From Pectobacterium atrosepticum (GTDB lineage Bacteria; Pseudomonadota; Gammaproteobacteria; Enterobacterales; Enterobacteriaceae), in the NCBI GenBank assembly GCA_019056595.1, contig CP036163.1:1674001-1738000 (forward strand): a DNA stretch of 64,000 nucleotides. Reading direction: 5' to 3'. The position numbers and the translations under genes were made by a program. The notes beneath the pieces are model-generated. The model was not told the DNA's origin. It did no database searches and was given only the letters and a program-made list of their open reading frames with translations. Below are positions 20,312-28,541 of the stretch, piece after piece; the first letter of the stretch is position 1, and each line of letters begins with the position of its first letter.

Positions 20312-22027
20312 TCATGCTGCAACGTCGTCATCGGCAGCGACTCTCTCTATCCCACGTGGGACGAAGAAATTATTGTTCCTCAACATCGTATTCGCCTGCT
20401 CGTTCAGGGTAGCGAACTTGAGTTCCTCTGATGCAAAGTCGTGCATAAAATAATTGAAGAAGATATCCGCCTCACGCGGCACCCGCTTAGCACCATCAAA
20501 GAACTTCACCAAATTGGCCCCTTGATACATCTGCCGACGCAGTCCCCTGCTTCTCAACACATTTTCCGCATCGCGCCCGACCTGTATTAACCAGCCCCAC
20601 TGCGCGTTGAGTTTATCGCGTTCGCTTCCGCTCACGTTTTGGCGGAGTATTTTATAGTCATGCAATTTTTCCCCCAGCCAAAAGCAGTAGTGGATCATGT
20701 GCAGTTCGAACACTTCCGGTGTCGGGTTCATTTTCCCAACCCATTTGCTGTAGAACTCGCTGTATGCCTTCACGGAATAGCCCAGCCGGCTATCCTGCAT
20801 GATGAAATACTGGGCTACTCGTGGGTTTTTAGCATCGAGGATGGAGAAGTTAGGAAAAGGCACCTGAGCCCGACGTGCGGTTTCATACATCTGTCGTAGT
20901 GGCACCCGACACAGTTCGGCACTGGGGCGCTGTTCGTCGGGTAACAGCCCGCCCGTCACATCTTCACTGATGCCGGGGCAGAGCACTTCACGCCAGCCGG
21001 ACCGTAGCGGCCCCAAGGGCAACAGAGGGCGATACTCTCGCCGTTCATGTGCCGCGATCAGGTGCAGAGCGTTTTTGACGGCGGGGTGAAGGGGCTTGTC
21101 GAATTCAATCACTTTCGCGCCAAAGGCCGTGGTAAAAATCCCGACAGCGGGATGACGGGCAAGCAGCCCCGCTCCGTCAGAGGCAGAAGCCACGGTATCC
21201 CCCATATCCATCGAACTACGGCGCGTGCAGTCGAACAGGCCAGCAAAAACCACCTCGACCTTACTGTCTGCGTAGCGGTATTCATTTCCCACTTTGCTAC
21301 AGACCGACTCCAGTAACTCGTCGATAAAGCGTCGAGCCAACGCGGCACCCAGATCGGCACCGAATACCGAAATCTGGATCAGTTTGATGGGCAGTTGGTT
21401 TGCTTTTTTGATATCTGCCAGATTTTTTTTGAACTTATTTTTAGCCAAATCCACTCGCGCATCGACCCCGGTCATCAACAATTCAGCCACGATCGGGTTA
21501 TCCCGAATCGGTTCGGTCGCTTCGAGCAGTGCACGGCTCGCCGCCTTTTTGGCCGCAGACACCGTGGCATCGAAACCACTCTTCATGGTCACTAAGTCGC
21601 CCAGCTTATTGGCGAGCACCTGGCTCCAGTCCCCTTTGAAAACGCCCTTGACGGTATCGACCGCCGTTTCTTTCCCCTGTTCAACCAGCGCATCGGCATA
21701 ATCCTCAGGCAGCGCCTGCTGTCTGGCATCCAGAATACTGTCCAGCCTTTCAGAGGGCGTATCTTCCAGCGGGGTACCTAAACCGGGGATATAGACTTTG
21801 GAATACGAATATGAAGAGGTGAGTTCAGCCAAAATTATTTCCGGATGGGCACGAAACAAACGGCCTACGTTAGTCAGACGCTGGCTTTCTTCATCCACAT
21901 TGATATTGCGTTTCAGGCCATCAAAGAAGAAGCCTATTTGTAACGCCAGAGAACAAGTGCCGATCCCTGCCTGATGACGGCTCTCTTCGCGGGCAATGCG
22001 ACACCCCAGATCATCCCAATCGTTCAT
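20312..22027 (-). CDS. DUF2235/Tle1-like T6SS effector-type protein with altered catalytic motifs
   Basis: The 571 residues follow the block order of the Tle1-like phospholipase domain: FFFDG (33-37), YIPGLGT (79-85), the nucleophile-elbow block ISVFGADLGAALAR (219-232), FAGLFD (261-266), HLIAAHERR (322-330) and PGISEDVTGG (351-360). In active family members the elbow normally reads GFSRG and the last block PGVHSDVGGG. Here the serine position is Asp225, and the HSD is replaced by SED. It may be inactive, or may use another residue. Its start overlaps the immunity gene by 4 nt and a PAAR gene follows. No signal peptide or clear membrane segment is visible. Confidence 0.8.
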   Translation of the reverse strand: MNDWDDLGCRIAREESRHQAGIGTCSLALQIGFFFDGLKRNINVDEESQRLTNVGRLFRAHPEIILAELTSSYSYSKVYIPGLGTPLEDTPSERLDSILDARQQALPEDYADALVEQGKETAVDTVKGVFKGDWSQVLANKLGDLVTMKSGFDATVSAAKKAASRALLEATEPIRDNPIVAELLMTGVDARVDLAKNKFKKNLADIKKANQLPIKLIQISVFGADLGAALARRFIDELLESVCSKVGNEYRYADSKVEVVFAGLFDCTRRSSMDMGDTVASASDGAGLLARHPAVGIFTTAFGAKVIEFDKPLHPAVKNALHLIAAHERREYRPLLPLGPLRSGWREVLCPGISEDVTGGLLPDEQRPSAELCRVPLRQMYETARRAQVPFPNFSILDAKNPRVAQYFIMQDSRLGYSVKAYSEFYSKWVGKMNPTPEVFELHMIHYCFWLGEKLHDYKILRQNVSGSERDKLNAQWGWLIQVGRDAENVLRSRGLRRQMYQGANLVKFFDGAKRVPREADIFFNYFMHDFASEELKFATLNEQANTMLRNNNFFVPRGIERVAADDDVAA

Positions 22028-22545
22028 CGTCCTCTCCTTGTGCGATAAGGGGCAATAACATCGTCCATATCAAGATAGCAACTGCTCACCCAACGTACGA
22101 CCAACTTGTTATCTGGTAAGAACAGTACACAAAAATCATTTTTGCCCTTATCACGTTTAGGCATGGGTAGGACGACAGTATGAATTTCAGGACGATAGCC
22201 AAGCTCATCATATTGTCGGCGGGTCATCGCAAGTTCCCATTTGATCTTAACAGTGTCACCATTTATTCGATAAGGACCTGCTGTACCGCCGCTAGTGTTA
22301 AGCCCATCGAATGCATCGGTATTCCCTCCCATATTGCCATTGACATACACATAGCTAATGGGGCGGTCGACCACCGAATGGACGACAATTGACGCCCCGC
22401 CGTGTCGTTCTTGAATCAGGAATGTCCAGCCCAGCCAAAGTACCAGCAGAATGCTTGCCAGCCACCGCCCCCAGCGCGGCAAGATCTGCCATATCGCCGT
22501 TATCAATCCCGAAATTGCTTTTACCAAACCGTTTGCCGCACTCAT
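22024..22545 (-). CDS. DUF3304-type membrane-anchored immunity protein, copy 2
   Basis: This 173-residue protein has one membrane segment (WLASILLVLWLGWTFLIQ, about residues 28-46) and a soluble part that should face the periplasm, with YVNGNMGGNTDAFDGLNTSGG and FCVLFLPDNKLVVRWVSSCYLD. DUF3304 proteins commonly sit beside Tle1-like effectors and are thought to act as immunity proteins. It overlaps the effector start by 4 nt (ATGA). It is nearly identical to the copy at 22664-23182 at both ends but differs in the middle, about residues 108-138. The immunity role is inferred from context. Confidence 0.75.
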   Translation of the reverse strand: MSAANGLVKAISGLITAIWQILPRWGRWLASILLVLWLGWTFLIQERHGGASIVVHSVVDRPISYVYVNGNMGGNTDAFDGLNTSGGTAGPYRINGDTVKIKWELAMTRRQYDELGYRPEIHTVVLPMPKRDKGKNDFCVLFLPDNKLVVRWVSSCYLDMDDVIAPYRTRRGR

Positions 22546-22667
22546 GACTGTCCCTTTGGCTCTTGCTGGTTCACTTTCCTTGTCATGCGTCGGGTAGCCA
22601 TCGTGCCTGCCTGATGACGGCTCTCTTCACGCGCAACGCGACACTCCAGATCATCCCAATCGTTCAT
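22542..22667 (-). pseudogene. 41-codon stump of a second Tle1-like effector gene
   Basis: This short frame begins MNDWDDLECRVAREESRHQAG, almost the same as the first 21 codons of the effector at 20312-22027 (DNA identity is visible at 22610-22671 against 21970-22031). It then runs into 20 unrelated codons and stops in the ATGA that starts the next immunity gene. It keeps the 4-nt overlaps on both sides. It looks like the two ends of an effector gene left after its body was deleted. Whether the short peptide is made is unknown. Confidence 0.75.
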
Positions 22668-23182
22668 CGTCCTCTCCTTGTGCGATAGGGGGCAATAACA
22701 TCATCCATATCAAGATAGCAACTGCTCACCCAACGCACGACCAACTTGTTATCTGGTAAGAACAGTACACAAAAATCATCCTGGCCTTTCTGTCGTTTAG
22801 GCATAGGTAAATTAATTGTGTGTTTTTCAAACTGATACCCCGCTTTTTCCTGTTCTTCAGTCATATCCAATTCCCAATCTATCTTGACCGTATTCCCGTC
22901 TATACGATAAGGACCTGCTGTACCGCCGCTAGTGTTAAGTCCATCAAACGCAAAGGTATTCCCTCCCATATTGCCGTTGACAAAAGCATAGCTAATGGGG
23001 CGATCCATTACTGACATAACGACAATTGACGCCCCGCCGTGTCGTTCTTGAATCAGGAACGTCCAGCCCAGCCAGAGCACCAGCAGAATGCTTGCCAGCC
23101 ACCGCCCCCAGCGCGGTAATATCTGCCATATCGCCGTTATCAGCCCCGAAATTGCTCTTGTTAAACCGCTTGCCACGCTCAT
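22664..23182 (-). CDS. DUF3304-type membrane-anchored immunity protein, copy 1
   Basis: This 172-residue paralogue of the gene at 22024-22545 has the same membrane segment and the same last 30 residues. The central region (NTVKIDWELDMTEEQEKAGY) differs from the other copy. I chose the ATG at 23182 (MSVASGLTRA), which aligns with the other copy and overlaps the DUF4123 stop by 4 nt; an in-frame start at 23242 is rejected. Its stop overlaps the start of the effector stump. It is therefore an immunity gene whose own effector is gone, and it may protect against a related toxin from other strains. Confidence 0.75.
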   Translation of the reverse strand: MSVASGLTRAISGLITAIWQILPRWGRWLASILLVLWLGWTFLIQERHGGASIVVMSVMDRPISYAFVNGNMGGNTFAFDGLNTSGGTAGPYRIDGNTVKIDWELDMTEEQEKAGYQFEKHTINLPMPKRQKGQDDFCVLFLPDNKLVVRWVSSCYLDMDDVIAPYRTRRGR

Positions 23183-23904
23183 GTTCGTCCCTTTTGTTCT
23201 TCCAACGCTTGCTGACCACCTTCCAGATAGGCTAATGCCCACAACCGTCCTTGAGACTCTGTCGCACCAGCCTGCTCGGCTTTCGCCAATGCCTTGCGGA
23301 CCATGTTCATTCTTTCACAGGGTGGGAAATGTCTGATGCTATCCCCCTCTTGCCACAGAGCGAGCAGGCGATGCTCGTCAGTCGATCCTTGTAAAGCCTG
23401 ATACAATGCGGGCGTCAGTTTGACCAGAACCGGCTCCGACGGCGGGATCGACAAAGACAGCTCACGCCAACTGCCGTCGCATTCTCGCAACCACCAGCGG
23501 TCGATCCCGCCAAACAGCCCACCGAGCCACGGGGCATCGTGCTGTTCAACAAGCAGAGGCAGCGCGTGCGGTGTATAGAACCGCAGCAATTGGCTAAATT
23601 GCCCTGCGGGTTCAATCACCCTCACACCCAAAGCCAGTTGCTTTTGCAAAGCGCTAAGGGATTGGTCGCTTTCCAACAGGCCAACCACGAGCCCCTGCTG
23701 AACAAGCGTCGCCAGTAATCTTTCGTCCTCTGGTGGACAATGCCAAAGCCAGGGACCCAGATTGATCAGTTCAAACAAGTCATCATGAAAATAGAGCGGT
23801 AAAAACGGATTTTTGCTCAACTGCTCGCGCTGTTCAGCGGTGAGATTCGCCCCTTCCAGCAGAGCGATACAGGCACCCCGGTGCCAGATAGTTTCAGGTA
23901 GCAT
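23179..23904 (-). CDS. DUF4123-domain T6SS effector adaptor
   Basis: The 241 residues fit the DUF4123 adaptor family (Tap-1/TEC type), which loads an effector onto its VgrG. Family-like features are the helical and Trp-rich segments (LGPWLWHCPPEDERLLATL, LLRFYTPHALPLLVEQ, FGGIDRWWLREC) and the position directly after vgrG with a 1-nt gap. It overlaps the next immunity gene by 4 nt. No signal peptide is visible, so it acts in the cytoplasm. The cargo is inferred to be the Tle1-like protein downstream. Confidence 0.8.
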   Translation of the reverse strand: MLPETIWHRGACIALLEGANLTAEQREQLSKNPFLPLYFHDDLFELINLGPWLWHCPPEDERLLATLVQQGLVVGLLESDQSLSALQKQLALGVRVIEPAGQFSQLLRFYTPHALPLLVEQHDAPWLGGLFGGIDRWWLRECDGSWRELSLSIPPSEPVLVKLTPALYQALQGSTDEHRLLALWQEGDSIRHFPPCERMNMVRKALAKAEQAGATESQGRLWALAYLEGGQQALEEQKGRT

Positions 23905-23905
23905 C

Positions 23906-25933
23906 TTATTCTCCCTGTATTAACGCATCGCCCTGCGCCATGGCACGCAGCAGACAGGGAATACAGACCGGTTTTTCAAGGGGTGGTATTTTGGGCAGTT
24001 GGGGCGGCGCAATCACCTCAACCGTTCCTGGTAATGAGGGCAGTTGGCCTGCCCAACCAGAGCCACAACCCGGGCTGCCGCCTGAATTCATCTTGATGCT
24101 GGGGCCGACCAGCGTCACGCCGCTGGGATCGATCTTCACGAAGCTTCCTCCGACTTTCAGCGTCAGCTCCGCGCCCGCTTCAAGAACCACCTTAGCCCCC
24201 GCTTTTACATGCACTTCCTCACCCGCCTCGACCAGCAAAGCCTGCCCCAGTTTCTGATGCATCGACGCATCAACGGTCAACGAGAGAGCTCCTTTCACGT
24301 GGTCACGTTTCTCGTCCTCCACCGCCAGGTGATCGTTGGCTTTAACGCGGGTGACTCGCTCATTATCAATCTCCGTGTGGGCATCATGTTTGATGTGCCA
24401 GACCACATCGTTCTCAACGAGCGCCTTGAGATCTTTCTGCCCGTGAATATAAACCTCCTCCTGACCGGCCTGATCCTCGAAGCGCAATTCATTAAATCCT
24501 TCTCCCTGATGCGTCTTCGTGCGCAGCACGGTTCGTGTCTTATTGGCAGGCAGCGGATACGGCGAGGGATTAGTGGCGTGGAAAGTACGCCCCGTGACAA
24601 TCGGCTGGTCCGGATCGCCTTCAAGGAAGCTGACGATCACTTCATGGCCGATACGCGGGATGGCAATCATGCCGTACTGACCGCCCGCCCAGCCCTGACT
24701 GACCCGCACCCAGCAGGAACTCTGGTCGTTACTCGCGCCGTAGCGATCCCACGGGAATTGCAGTTTTACCCGACCATACGGGTCGCAGTAGATTTCTTCC
24801 CCCGTTGGGCCGACGACGGTGGCGATTTGCGGGCCGTCCACCATCGGTTTGTAGGGCATGGCAGCACGCCACGTCGTCGTGCCTTTCACCACGGCAAAAC
24901 TGTTGCTCATGGTCGTCGGTTCGCCGCCGCTTTCCTCTTCCAGCGCCTGCGGCTGCTGCCCGACGTGCGTCACGCTCACCGTCTGCCACACCGCATTCAG
25001 CGCCGCATTCGGGTGCTCCGTCAGGGTAAAGGTATTACCCGGCATCAGCCCCGCGCAGTTGGATTCCCCTTCGCTGGTTACTGCGCCTGACCGTAGCGCA
25101 TCCAGACGATAGTCGCTGAACGCCTTGCCGCTCGGGTCTTGTTTGTAGCGCCCCGGATAGTCGTAATGCTGATAGCTTTCACGCTGGTGTGCCAGCTCGC
25201 CGCTCATCTTCTTGTGCGACAGGCCGTAAGCCGGTGTCTTGAAGCTGTAGTCTTTCAGCTCGACTTCGGCGGTGCTCACCCGCTCCGCGTAGTGGAAACG
25301 CCGGACATATTCACCTTCACTCAGCCCCTGCGTGGCCAGATTGAAGAACAGCGCCGACCCTTTGGTCAGCGCCCCCGCATCGTCGGCAAACACTACCCGA
25401 TGCTTACCTTCCTCGTACTCGTGGAAGAAGTACAATCCCTCTTCCGCCGCCAGACGGGTGATAAAGGCCAGGTCGCTTTCCCGATACTGCACGCAGTATT
25501 CCCGCACCGCGTGCTCATGGCGCAGTGCAAAGGCGTAGTCGGTAATACCCGCCTCTTCCAGCAACGCGCCGATAATCGCGTCCGGCTTCTGCGCCTGAAA
25601 AATGCGGGCGTTGGTACGCAGCCCCAGCCGCCACAGCGCCGGACGCACTTCCGCCTGATAGCGCGTGCGCCGGAATCCGGTATCGCCCTGCGTGAACCCA
25701 CTGATAATGCCGCTGACACGACGCTTCAGTTCACCTTCATACCAAATCATCAGCTCGCACGGCTGATCCAGCACCGCGCCGAAATCCACATCCGGCAACG
25801 CGCTCGCCAGACTCAGTGACAGGCTGAAAGGCCGGTTCAACCCCTCATCCAGCCTGAAATCCACCACCGCAAAGGTGCCTGCCTCCAGCGCGCCAACCTT
25901 TACGGTGAACTGTAATCCTGTACTGTTTGCCAT
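23906..25933 (-). CDS. vgrG: T6SS spike protein VgrG
   Basis: VgrG trimers form the spike that carries effectors through the T6SS tube. The 675 residues have the gp27-like N-terminal part ([49 protein letters not shown]), the gp5-like OB fold ([51 protein letters not shown]) and a DUF2345-type beta-helix ([30 protein letters not shown]). A short tail with CIPCLL may bind the adaptor. I chose the ATG at 25933, preceded by AAGGAG. No structural T6SS genes lie nearby, so this is an orphan vgrG module. Confidence 0.95.
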   Translation of the reverse strand: MANSTGLQFTVKVGALEAGTFAVVDFRLDEGLNRPFSLSLSLASALPDVDFGAVLDQPCELMIWYEGELKRRVSGIISGFTQGDTGFRRTRYQAEVRPALWRLGLRTNARIFQAQKPDAIIGALLEEAGITDYAFALRHEHAVREYCVQYRESDLAFITRLAAEEGLYFFHEYEEGKHRVVFADDAGALTKGSALFFNLATQGLSEGEYVRRFHYAERVSTAEVELKDYSFKTPAYGLSHKKMSGELAHQRESYQHYDYPGRYKQDPSGKAFSDYRLDALRSGAVTSEGESNCAGLMPGNTFTLTEHPNAALNAVWQTVSVTHVGQQPQALEEESGGEPTTMSNSFAVVKGTTTWRAAMPYKPMVDGPQIATVVGPTGEEIYCDPYGRVKLQFPWDRYGASNDQSSCWVRVSQGWAGGQYGMIAIPRIGHEVIVSFLEGDPDQPIVTGRTFHATNPSPYPLPANKTRTVLRTKTHQGEGFNELRFEDQAGQEEVYIHGQKDLKALVENDVVWHIKHDAHTEIDNERVTRVKANDHLAVEDEKRDHVKGALSLTVDASMHQKLGQALLVEAGEEVHVKAGAKVVLEAGAELTLKVGGSFVKIDPSGVTLVGPSIKMNSGGSPGCGSGWAGQLPSLPGTVEVIAPPQLPKIPPLEKPVCIPCLLRAMAQGDALIQGE

Positions 25934-26515
25934 CGGCTTTCTCCTTATTTTTATTCTCGCTCTGCCGCCACGGCTACCGCATGCGCCATCCTGGCTAAAC
26001 GCCACATGAGCAAAAATGCCACGCAGGTGAAAAGCGCAGAGCATTTAAATCGAGCAGCGATTCGGTATGTTCACGTCGTGGGAAACAAGAAGGTCGCAGG
26101 GTTGAGGCGGTGTGAAGAGTGATGAAAATGTTCCATGTGGCATCCTTGACGCTATTCCTTTTAAGAAAATACGCATAAAGGATAACAAGATGTTCATAGT
26201 GCTAATCGCGCAAAAAAAGGCCTAAAACCAAGTAAACACATTGATTAATATTAAAATAATATCATTTTGAATAAATTAGATAGCGAATCAAAAAGACTCA
26301 ATCATCATATGAGAACAGGGCATTCGCCCTGTTCTCAACCTATTGATAAACCCGTCATACTTCAAGCCGCATGTGCGTTGGCTACGTTCATTCACCCGAA
26401 TCACTTACCTGAGTAAGCTCATCGGGATTCTCTCTCTTGCCGCCTTCCTGCAACTCGAATTATTTAGGGTATAAACCATTTTTATTCATGGAATAAGGGC
26501 ATAGCCCCCTACGCG
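25934..26515. other. Intergenic region between vgrG and mtnD
   Basis: This 582-bp stretch contains the upstream region of vgrG (its promoter is not obvious), an AT-rich tract around 26215-26290, and ERIC copy 3 at 26347-26473. No gene is visible. The right boundary of the T6SS insertion into the mtn cluster should lie here. Confidence 0.6.
26347..26473 (-). repeat. ERIC element (copy 3, full length)
   Basis: This 127-bp copy is in the opposite orientation to copies 1 and 2 (it begins ACCCGTCATACTTCAAG and ends CTCGAATTATTTAGGGTATA). It lies 42 bp after the mtnD stop codon and is probably transcribed as the 3' tail of the mtnBCD message. Its left tip has one mismatch to the usual TATACCC. Confidence 0.92.
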
Positions 26516-27061
26516 CTAACACTCCAACTTCGGATATACATCCGCGATCTTATCGCCGGTAAAATGGGCGATCCAGCCTTCCGGGTTATCGAACAGGCGG
26601 ATGGCAGTGAAATGCGGCTCTGGCCCCATATCAAACCAGTGTGCCGTACCTGCCGGTACAGACAACAAATCGTTCTTCTCACACAGAATCTGGTAAATCT
26701 TGCCGTTCAGATGCAGGCAGAATAGTCCCGCGCCTTCCACGAAAAAGCGCACTTCATCTTCGTGATGGATATGCTCGGATAAAAACTTGGTGCGCAGCTC
26801 CGCACACTGCGGATTGTCCGAACGCATGCTGATCACATCCCAGCTTTGGTAACCTTTTTCTGCCACCAGCTTATCGATTTCATGCTGATACACCGCCAGC
26901 ACTTCCTCGGAGGACGGCGCGTCGCTCAGTTTTTGACTGGCTTCCCAGCGCTCAAAACGCACACCGATATCGTTCAGCTGTTTCTGAATCGCATCGGCAT
27001 CCTGGCTTTGCCAAATCGGCTGGCTTGCATCACTGTCGCTAAAAATGGTTAATCCACTCAT
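26516..27061 (-). CDS. mtnD: Acireductone dioxygenase
   Basis: MtnD oxidises acireductone to ketomethylthiobutyrate and formate (iron form), or to methylthiopropionate and CO (nickel form). The 181-residue cupin shows the metal ligands H97, H99 and E103 in [15 protein letters not shown] and H141 in PAGTAHWFD, the same set as the Klebsiella enzyme shifted by one. Its ATG overlaps the mtnC stop by 4 nt, so it is the last gene of mtnBCD. Confidence 0.96.
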   Translation of the reverse strand: MSGLTIFSDSDASQPIWQSQDADAIQKQLNDIGVRFERWEASQKLSDAPSSEEVLAVYQHEIDKLVAEKGYQSWDVISMRSDNPQCAELRTKFLSEHIHHEDEVRFFVEGAGLFCLHLNGKIYQILCEKNDLLSVPAGTAHWFDMGPEPHFTAIRLFDNPEGWIAHFTGDKIADVYPKLEC

Positions 27062-27747
27062 TGGGCGTACTCCGGTAAGTCGATCTGGTCAAAACGAGCC
27101 GCCTGACGGTGACGGCTTACGCTATCCGCGTCATCACGAATAAGCTGACAGGTGTGCCAACCGGCTTCCTGCGCGGCATCCAGCTCCTGACGAATGTCCG
27201 ATAGGAACAACAGTTGCTCAGCAGGCAACCCGATGGCTTGTGCAATCGTGCGATAAGAATCAGTCTCCCGCTTCGCGCCGACGCGGGTATCAAAATAGTC
27301 GCTGAACAGCGGGCGCAGATCGCCCGCGTTGCTGTAACCAAACAGCAACCGCTGCGCTTCCACCGAACCCGATGAGTAAACATACAGGTGCAGGCCTTGC
27401 TGCTGCCACGCGGCGAGCTGTGCCGCTACTTCAGGATACAGATGCCCCTGAAAATCGCCGTTACGGTAGCCCGCACGCCAGATAATGCCCTGCAGCAACT
27501 TCAGCGACGTGGATTTACGGTCTTCATCCATAAACTGATTCAGCGCGGCAATCAGTGTATCGCTATCTGCATCAGGCTGAGCTAACTCCTGACGCAGCGC
27601 GTTCAGCACCTGTGCGATCTCAGGATCGCTGTCGTGCTGTCGCACCGTATCGGCCAGTCGCTCGCGAGCATAAGGAAACAGCACGCTGTGAACAAAACGG
27701 ATGTCGCTGGTGGTGCCTTCAATATCAGTGACTATCGCCTTAATCAT
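27058..27747 (-). CDS. mtnC: Enolase-phosphatase E1
   Basis: MtnC is a haloacid-dehalogenase-type enzyme that first enolises and then dephosphorylates diketomethylthiopentyl phosphate to give acireductone. In the 229 residues, motif I is TDIEGTTSD (nucleophile D8, acid-base E10), motif II lies at [11 protein letters not shown], and motif III and IV residues at [11 protein letters not shown] and [16 protein letters not shown]. It overlaps mtnB and mtnD by 4 nt each, so translation is probably coupled. Confidence 0.96.
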   Translation of the reverse strand: MIKAIVTDIEGTTSDIRFVHSVLFPYARERLADTVRQHDSDPEIAQVLNALRQELAQPDADSDTLIAALNQFMDEDRKSTSLKLLQGIIWRAGYRNGDFQGHLYPEVAAQLAAWQQQGLHLYVYSSGSVEAQRLLFGYSNAGDLRPLFSDYFDTRVGAKRETDSYRTIAQAIGLPAEQLLFLSDIRQELDAAQEAGWHTCQLIRDDADSVSRHRQAARFDQIDLPEYAQ

Positions 27748-28361
27748 GCTTTAGCCTCCAGCAGTCGACGCTGCAATTCACACTGGAACAAGAACTCTAA
27801 CCCTTCTAGATGACGACGCGCTTCTTTCACCGTCGCACCCCAGCAGTAAAGACCGTGGCCGCGCACCAGAAAACCGTAGCGTAGCGGCGTGTGGCTAGCG
27901 AACTCCGTTACTCGCTGCGCTAGCGCTGGAATATCCTGATCGTTATCGAAAATCGGGATCACCACACGATCCAAATGAGTTGTCTGCCCCGCCAACGACT
28001 TTTGCATTTCGTAGCCGTGCAGCACCAGCTCAGCGCCTTTCTCCACCCGGGACAGCACCGTCGCGTTCACCGAGTGCGTATGCAGCACAGCGCCAATAGT
28101 CGGTTCGCGGCGATACAGCAGCGTGTGCAGCCCCGTTTCCGCCGACGGCGTACGGCCACTCGGCACATGGTTAGTGGCAATATCCACCAGCAGGAAATCC
28201 TCTGTCTGAAGGCTGCCTTTGTCTTTACCCGATTCGGTAATCAGACACTGCGCGTCATCCAGCCGCACGGACATATTGCCGCCCGTCGCCGGACACCAGC
28301 CTTTCTCGCCGATCCAGTGGCAGGCCGCAACCAGCGCCGTCAATTGTTGATTTTCAGTCAT
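27744..28361 (-). CDS. mtnB: Methylthioribulose-1-phosphate dehydratase
   Basis: MtnB removes water from methylthioribulose 1-phosphate. The 205-residue class II aldolase fold shows [18 protein letters not shown] and the zinc histidines in [12 protein letters not shown] and [11 protein letters not shown]. It is the first gene of mtnBCD and is divergent from mtnE across 180 bp that hold MetJ-box-like repeats. Confidence 0.95.
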   Translation of the reverse strand: MTENQQLTALVAACHWIGEKGWCPATGGNMSVRLDDAQCLITESGKDKGSLQTEDFLLVDIATNHVPSGRTPSAETGLHTLLYRREPTIGAVLHTHSVNATVLSRVEKGAELVLHGYEMQKSLAGQTTHLDRVVIPIFDNDQDIPALAQRVTEFASHTPLRYGFLVRGHGLYCWGATVKEARRHLEGLEFLFQCELQRRLLEAKA

Positions 28362-28450
28362 GAGGCTTCCCGTTTTTGGTCTTTCTGTTTCAAAGCATAC
28401 AGTTGCAAGGTTTAGATCTTTTCATTATGTCTTAGCACGCAAAGGCATTT

Positions 28451-28474
28451 AGCCATTTAAACGTCCAAGCGTCT
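28451..28474. promoter_or_regulatory. MetJ-box-like repeats between mtnB and mtnE
   Basis: Two adjacent 8-mers, AAACGTCC (28459-28466) and AAGCGTCT (28467-28474), each match the met-box AGACGTCT at 6 of 8, with a weaker unit at 28451-28458. The arrangement parallels that between mtnK and mtnA and suggests that both parts of the split pathway answer to MetJ. Confidence 0.5.
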
Positions 28475-28541
28475 TGATTGCCAAATACTAACAGCATGTT
28501 ATATTACCAAGCAATACAGGCTTGCAGGAGTCCTATCCGCT

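Noticed and set aside
24209..25090. Plus-strand frame of 293 codons opposite vgrG
   Set aside because: It lies wholly within the VgrG coding region, which is clear on the minus strand. The product looks random, with His and Arg bias.
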